Below, piece by piece: positions 21,705 through 24,973 of a stretch of 24,973 bases of DNA. Location of the stretch: the NCBI GenBank assembly GCA_937888735.1, contig CALASN010000189.1, positions 1 through 24,973 on the forward strand. The letters are read 5' to 3'. The position numbers and the translations under genes were made by a program. A model generated the notes under the pieces. The model ran no database searches. It worked only from the letters and a program-made list of their open reading frames with translations, and was not told the origin of the DNA. The stretch comes from UBA5499 sp002426275 (lineage in GTDB: Bacteria > Bacillota > DTU084). The first letter of the stretch is position 1. Each line of letters begins with the position of its first letter.

Positions 21705-22225
21705 CGTAATTTCTTGCCAGGGATTACCCAGTTGTCCTGGAACTTGGTTTGGACTTGCATAGTATCGTCATAGATGACGTAGCTGCCCCCCTGATAAGGG
21801 TCAGAGGAACTCCAATCTGGGTAATCCGGTAGCTCTTCCCCTGGTTCTTCCCCGCCGCCACCTTCTTGCCCCACAATGCCGTCTTCCGTCAAAAGCCAAC
21901 CGTGTTTTTTGCATTCTACCCGATAGGAGTCTCCTTCCAAACGATAAGAATACTTCTCCCCGTCTGGGCAATGCTTCTGCTTGGCTGTGATATCGAGAAC
22001 GTCTAAACTGACCGGATACTCTCCTTGCCTGGTATAGTACTCTGCAAGAGCGGTCTGCAAGACTCGCAAGTTGCTTTTGCACGAAGCGCGCCGGGCCTGC
22101 GCTTTGGTAGCGCTTAACCGCGGCAGGATTATGGCCGCCAAGATGCAGATGATCACAATCACGATCATCAATTCAATCAGCGTAAAACCCTTTTGGGTCT
22201 TACGCTCAGCAAAGCGCTCCCGCAC
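21441..22225 (-). pseudogene. Type IV pilin-like protein with three chitin-binding-like repeats, frameshifted
   Basis: From GTG 22225 (GAGGTGG upstream) the protein begins with the prepilin leader QKGFTLIELMIVIVIICILAAIILP: cleavage after G, glutamate at mature position 5, then a hydrophobic helix. A small globular part and a linker rich in glycine, glutamate and proline (GQEGGGGEEPGEELPDYPD) follow. Three copies of W-x5-Y-x-GG-x2-V-x-Y-x-G-x2-Y-x-A come next, the pattern of CBM5/12 (chitin-binding type 3) modules. The frame breaks in the first copy near 21766 and the original frame stops at 21659; the other two copies continue in another frame to a TAG at 21441. Restoring a second GACG would give VIYDGRYYA and a ~262-residue protein. 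Surface attachment to polysaccharide is the inferred role. Confidence 0.8.
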
Positions 22226-22590
22226 TCTCCCACCTCTTCCCCCAAAATCTATAAGTAATCAACTATTTCGATAATATTTATCAAATTCCTGCCAATACCC
22301 TCTTTAATTTTGAAATATGACCTCATATCTAGACGGAAGTTACACGTTAAAAAAGCTGCTGCCAAAGTCGCGTGCTTCATTATCCTCCGGTTTTGACAGC
22401 TTAAAGAAGCAAAAAGCCCGGAACCCGACGGCCAAAAAACGGTCCGCAGATCTGCACTTGAATGTTATGCCGCTTTATGATTTAATGAAAATAAGATAGC
22501 AAAGCGAACCGTATCCAAGCGACGGAAACGATTCCCATAGAAAGTCCATCTGGTTTGATCACCAAATTTAAGGAAATGGTGGAGTTCATA
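22226..22590. other. 365-base intergenic stretch
   Basis: No supported gene. A 60-codon plus-strand frame from 22317 has no ribosome binding site and an unlikely composition. No clear promoter was identified for the CDGSH gene. Confidence 0.4.
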
Positions 22591-23280
22591 ATGAGCGAGG
22601 AAAAGATAAAAGGCAAAATCACGATCATCAAGAACGGACCGTATGAGGTCTCTGGCGGCGTGTCTATTTATGAAAAAGTCATTGTTCCGAAGGGCAGAGG
22701 GTACGAGCTCCGGGACGGGCGGGAGCTTCCCCAGGAAGAGAACTACGCCTTGTGCAGATGCGGAAAGTCAAAGAACGCGCCATTTTGCGACGGAAGCCAT
22801 CGGACAAAAGGCTTTAGCGGGGAAGAAACGGCTTCCAGGCAGAAATATCATGACAGAGCAGAGCGAATAGAAGGCGCGAGCGTCGATCTCCTTGATGACG
22901 GTCGCTGCGCCTTTGGGCGTTTCTGTCACCGGCAGAACGGAAACGCCTGGGAGCTGGCCGAGGCCTCTGCCGAGGGAGACAACCGCCAAGAGGCCATCCG
23001 GGCCGCTACCGAATGTCCGGCCGGGCGGTTAACCGCCGTCGACAAAGACGGAACGGAGCATGAAGATGACTACGCTCCGTCTATCGAGATCGTTCAGGAC
23101 CCGGAGAGACGCGTGAGCGCCGGCATTTTTGTCAAAGGGCGCATCCCTATCGTATCTGCGGACGGAGTCGAATACGAGGTCCGGAACCGCGTGGCACTTT
23201 GCCGGTGCGGGGAATCCGAAGACAAACCGTTCTGCGACGCTTCGCATGTTACGACAAGATATCAGGACCGAAACAGCTGA
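22591..23280 (+). CDS. Two-CDGSH iron-sulfur protein with a central cysteine-rich domain
   Basis: A 229-residue protein. Residues 55-70 carry the first CDGSH site (CRCGKSKNAPFCDGSH: C55, C57, C66, H70), and 204-219 the second (CRCGESEDKPFCDASH: C204, C206, C215, H219). Each should bind a 2Fe-2S cluster through three cysteines and one histidine. Between them, DDGRCAFGRFCH and ECPAGRLT (C106, C112, C142) match the divergent ferredoxin-like domain often paired with CDGSH modules. The role is probably electron transfer or cluster handling. The start ATG 22591 follows GGTGGAG; an in-frame TTG 36 bases upstream is less likely. No transporter, signal peptide or membrane helix is present. The gene is alone on this strand and the partner is unknown. 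Confidence 0.9.
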   Translation: MSEEKIKGKITIIKNGPYEVSGGVSIYEKVIVPKGRGYELRDGRELPQEENYALCRCGKSKNAPFCDGSHRTKGFSGEETASRQKYHDRAERIEGASVDLLDDGRCAFGRFCHRQNGNAWELAEASAEGDNRQEAIRAATECPAGRLTAVDKDGTEHEDDYAPSIEIVQDPERRVSAGIFVKGRIPIVSADGVEYEVRNRVALCRCGESEDKPFCDASHVTTRYQDRNS

Positions 23281-23835
23281 TCGTTCATGCCCTGTGACTG
23301 TGCGGTTTCTTTCTATGTTGGCGATTGTATTGCCAATTAGTCTGAATAATATTGCGGGATAGACGAAGGTTTGGCTACACTACCAGATTTTGTAGCTAAC
23401 ATAAAATAGCACCACATATGGCACGTATTTCACAAGCCGACTATTATGCAGAAGTCTTTTCGTTTCGCTTTGCGCCCGCGCTTAAACTTGCATCTCTAAT
23501 GAACGTCATCAATCGGATCAGTTACTGGCTTTTTTGCATTAAAAAACTGTTTTCAAGGCTCTCGTGAATCCTAAGTTTGCATGCAGCTGTCAAAAACCCG
23601 GTTTGACTGTCCAGAAGGCCATCTAAACAGTCCGACGGATGGCGGAGGTCTCAAAGATCTTCCTTCAAACCTATGGGTACTTGACGAGGCCCACGCCGAA
23701 AAAAATGTTGACAACGGCGTGAGCTTCATTTATACTGGTAGCAAGTGGTAAACATACTATTCATATATGCTTAAAATAAATTAGCGTTTTGCAAGCTATA
23801 AGTTGCCAGGCGAACCAGCGCGGAAGGGAAACAAG
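23281..23835. other. 555-base stretch with a promoter but no clear gene
   Basis: No open frame here has a ribosome binding site or a recognisable product. A near-consensus promoter at 23708-23736 points to the small ORF at 23836. A loose 6-base inverted repeat (GACTGT/ACAGTC) lies around 23606-23632. Confidence 0.4.
23708..23736 (+). promoter_or_regulatory. Near-consensus sigma-A promoter
   Basis: TTGACA (23708-23713), a 17-base spacer and TATACT (23731-23736). It would give a ~95-base leader before the Met-rich ORF at 23836 and might also serve the MetN-like gene if transcription passes the hairpin at 24024-24051. Confidence 0.65.
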
Positions 23836-23988
23836 ATGAAGGACACGCGTAGAACATTCTCTATGATGAATATTGGGATGATGACGCGAATGCATGCCGG
23901 CGCAATCATGCCTATGTGGTCTTACGTTTTTTTAAGCGGTGCCGCCTTGTTTTCACGCTCATCCTTCGCGATAGTGAGATGCGGATAG
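23836..23988 (+). CDS. 50-residue methionine-rich, partly hydrophobic protein
   Basis: ATG 23836 has GGAAGGGA 6 bases upstream and a near-consensus promoter 100 bases upstream. The 50 residues include eight methionines in the first 27 (MMNIGMMTRMHAGAIMPMW), then a hydrophobic segment YVFLSGAALF and a basic tail. Methionine clusters with histidine can bind Cu(I) or Ag(I), but no family is recognised. The hydrophobic stretch is short for a membrane helix. A terminator hairpin follows 35 bases after the stop, and the MetN-like gene follows that. It could be a real small protein, a leader peptide, or a decayed gene. Confidence 0.45.
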   Translation: MKDTRRTFSMMNIGMMTRMHAGAIMPMWSYVFLSGAALFSRSSFAIVRCG

Positions 23989-24023
23989 AACTTTTTCAGC
24001 GCGTTTGACGCGATTGAGCATAG

Positions 24024-24056
24024 AAAGCAGGGAGTGCGCACTCCCTGCTTTTTTTA
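24024..24056 (+). terminator. 28-base perfect palindromic terminator between the Met-rich ORF and the MetN-like gene
   Basis: AAAGCAGGGAGTGC and its exact complement GCACTCCCTGCTTT are joined directly and followed by TTTTT. It ends the Met-rich ORF transcript and stands 44 bases before the MetN-like start. A promoter of its own for that gene is not obvious, so attenuation is possible, but I see no SAM-riboswitch or T-box motif. Confidence 0.85.
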
Positions 24057-24099
24057 TCTTAATTTCACGCACGGCGAAGACTTTGGGAGGACAAGAAAA

Positions 24100-24930
24100 A
24101 TGATTAAAATCGAAGGGGTTTCCAAAACATATCGAACGAAAACTAGCGAAGTGAAGGCTCTGAAGGATATTAACCTTGAAATTGCGAAAGGTGAAATCTT
24201 TGGGGTAATCGGGCAAAGCGGTTCGGGCAAAAGCACCTTAATCCGATGTATCAACCAGCTCGAAAAGGTCGATTCCGGACGCGTGCTTGTAGGCGACAGC
24301 GACATGACAAAGCTTTCAGAGTCGGAGCTTCGGAAAAAGCGGCGGAAAATCAGCATGATCTTTCAGCACTTCAATCTGCTGAAAAATTTCACAGTTTATC
24401 AGAACGTAGCCATGCCGCTTTCCTATTCGGGCAAGGGCCGAAAGGAAGTTGAAAAAAATGTGCGCAACCTCCTCGAACTGGTAGGGCTTTCCGATAAGCT
24501 GAAAAGCTATCCTTCGCAGCTCAGCGGCGGCCAGAAGCAACGTGTGGCCATCGCGCGCGCTTTAGCCAATGAGCCCAACATACTGCTCAGCGATGAAGCG
24601 ACCTCTGCTCTGGACCCAGAAACCACCCACTCCATCCTTGCGCTTTTACAGGAGCTCAACAGAAAACTAAACCTAACGGTTGTAATCATCACCCATCAGA
24701 TGAGTGTAGTTAAGGATATTTGCGACAGGGTCGCTGTCTTCAGCGCCGGAGAAGTGGTGGAACAAGGCCCTACCCTCGAGGTGTTTACCAATCCCGCTCA
24801 CCCCGTCACAAGACAGTTTTCCGACAGTCTTTTCCAGCTGGACAGGATACAGGACATCCTCAGCAGCGCTCAGATTCGCGATATCGTTGCCTCAGGAGGG
24901 ATTATCGCAAGGTTGCTGTTTAACCCATAA
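24100..24930 (+). CDS. metN: Methionine-type ABC transporter ATP-binding protein (MetN-like), short C-terminus
   Basis: A 276-residue ATPase with Walker A GQSGSGKST, Q-loop (FQHFNLL), signature LSGGQKQRVAIARAL, Walker B ILLSDEAT (cysteine or aspartate variants occur in MetN) and the H-loop IITHQM. Residues MIKIEGVSKTYRTKTSEVKALKDINLEI, VDSGRVLV and SLFQLDRIQDIL are MetN-like. MetN drives uptake of methionine with MetI and MetQ, which would lie beyond the window. MetN is normally ~340 residues with a C-terminal NIL domain that binds methionine. Here it stops at GGIIARLLFNP, which looks like the first NIL strand. The DNA after the stop in another frame reads PIIGK, stop, LIKTFVFELP, resembling more of that domain. 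So the end appears damaged. GGGAGGA precedes ATG 24100. Confidence 0.85.
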   Translation: MIKIEGVSKTYRTKTSEVKALKDINLEIAKGEIFGVIGQSGSGKSTLIRCINQLEKVDSGRVLVGDSDMTKLSESELRKKRRKISMIFQHFNLLKNFTVYQNVAMPLSYSGKGRKEVEKNVRNLLELVGLSDKLKSYPSQLSGGQKQRVAIARALANEPNILLSDEATSALDPETTHSILALLQELNRKLNLTVVIITHQMSVVKDICDRVAVFSAGEVVEQGPTLEVFTNPAHPVTRQFSDSLFQLDRIQDILSSAQIRDIVASGGIIARLLFNP

Positions 24931-24973
24931 TCGGAAAGTGACTTATAAAAACGTTTGTTTTTGAGCTACCCAA

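Noticed and set aside
22317..22499. 60-codon plus-strand ORF between the pilin-like and CDGSH genes
   Set aside because: No ribosome binding site and an unlikely lysine/serine-rich composition without any recognisable pattern.
23740..24099. SAM riboswitch upstream of the MetN-like gene
   Set aside because: None of the conserved SAM-I core motifs can be recognised; only a plain palindromic terminator is present.
1..24973. CRISPR array, tRNA or rRNA genes
   Set aside because: No regularly spaced repeats, cloverleaf-like segments or rRNA signatures were noticed on reading the window.

Overview
The window looks like chromosome from an anaerobic Firmicute, probably of the class Clostridia. The core genes are tex, an ABC1/UbiB kinase gene, rlmB, thyX, mrnC, cysS, cysE and a ychF-type GTPase gene. 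Shine-Dalgarno sites are strong, and several starts are TTG or GTG. ThyX, the flavodoxin and DUF3793 proteins and the CDGSH iron-sulfur protein also fit an anaerobic lifestyle. I cannot name a genus.

Layout. (1) 1-9,600 is accessory DNA: a truncated ABC exporter with its TetR regulator, an ApbA/PanE-like reductase, a DUF2325-DUF3793-flavodoxin operon, an HD-GYP phosphodiesterase, a CopZ-like HMA protein, an IS3 transposase remnant, a 34-residue membrane protein and a flavodoxin-fold oxidoreductase. The genes are separated by long, coding-poor and partly degenerate stretches. (2) 9,828-11,924 is tex. (3) 11,925-14,164 is a second accessory patch: two frameshifted gene remnants, a diguanylate cyclase and a small Cro/CI-type regulator whose start codon lies in a perfect hairpin. 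(4) 14,165-21,422 is dense core genome: ubiB, a phasin-like coiled-coil gene, rlmB, thyX, cysS and cysE on the minus strand, mrnC inverted between thyX and cysS, and ychF on the plus strand. (5) 21,441-24,973 is mixed: a type IV pilin-like gene carrying three chitin-binding-like repeats and broken by a frameshift, a CDGSH protein, a Met-rich small ORF, and a MetN-like ATPase that stops where its NIL domain should begin.

Connections. The box GTTAG-N6-CTAAC occurs in front of the ABC exporter and three times (one copy with a mismatch) around the promoter of the DUF2325-DUF3793-flavodoxin operon, so one regulator probably controls both loci. The TetR gene has a different palindrome at its own promoter, so the shared regulator may be another protein. 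Flavodoxin plus a possible siderophore-type exporter suggests an iron-limitation response, but this is inference. GGDEF and HD-GYP proteins indicate cyclic-di-GMP signalling. The cysE-cysS pair links cysteine synthesis with cysteine charging of tRNA.

Strongest leads: the shared operator set, the start-codon hairpin at 13,627-13,670, the pilin/carbohydrate-binding fusion with an apparent 4-base deletion, and the inverted mrnC.
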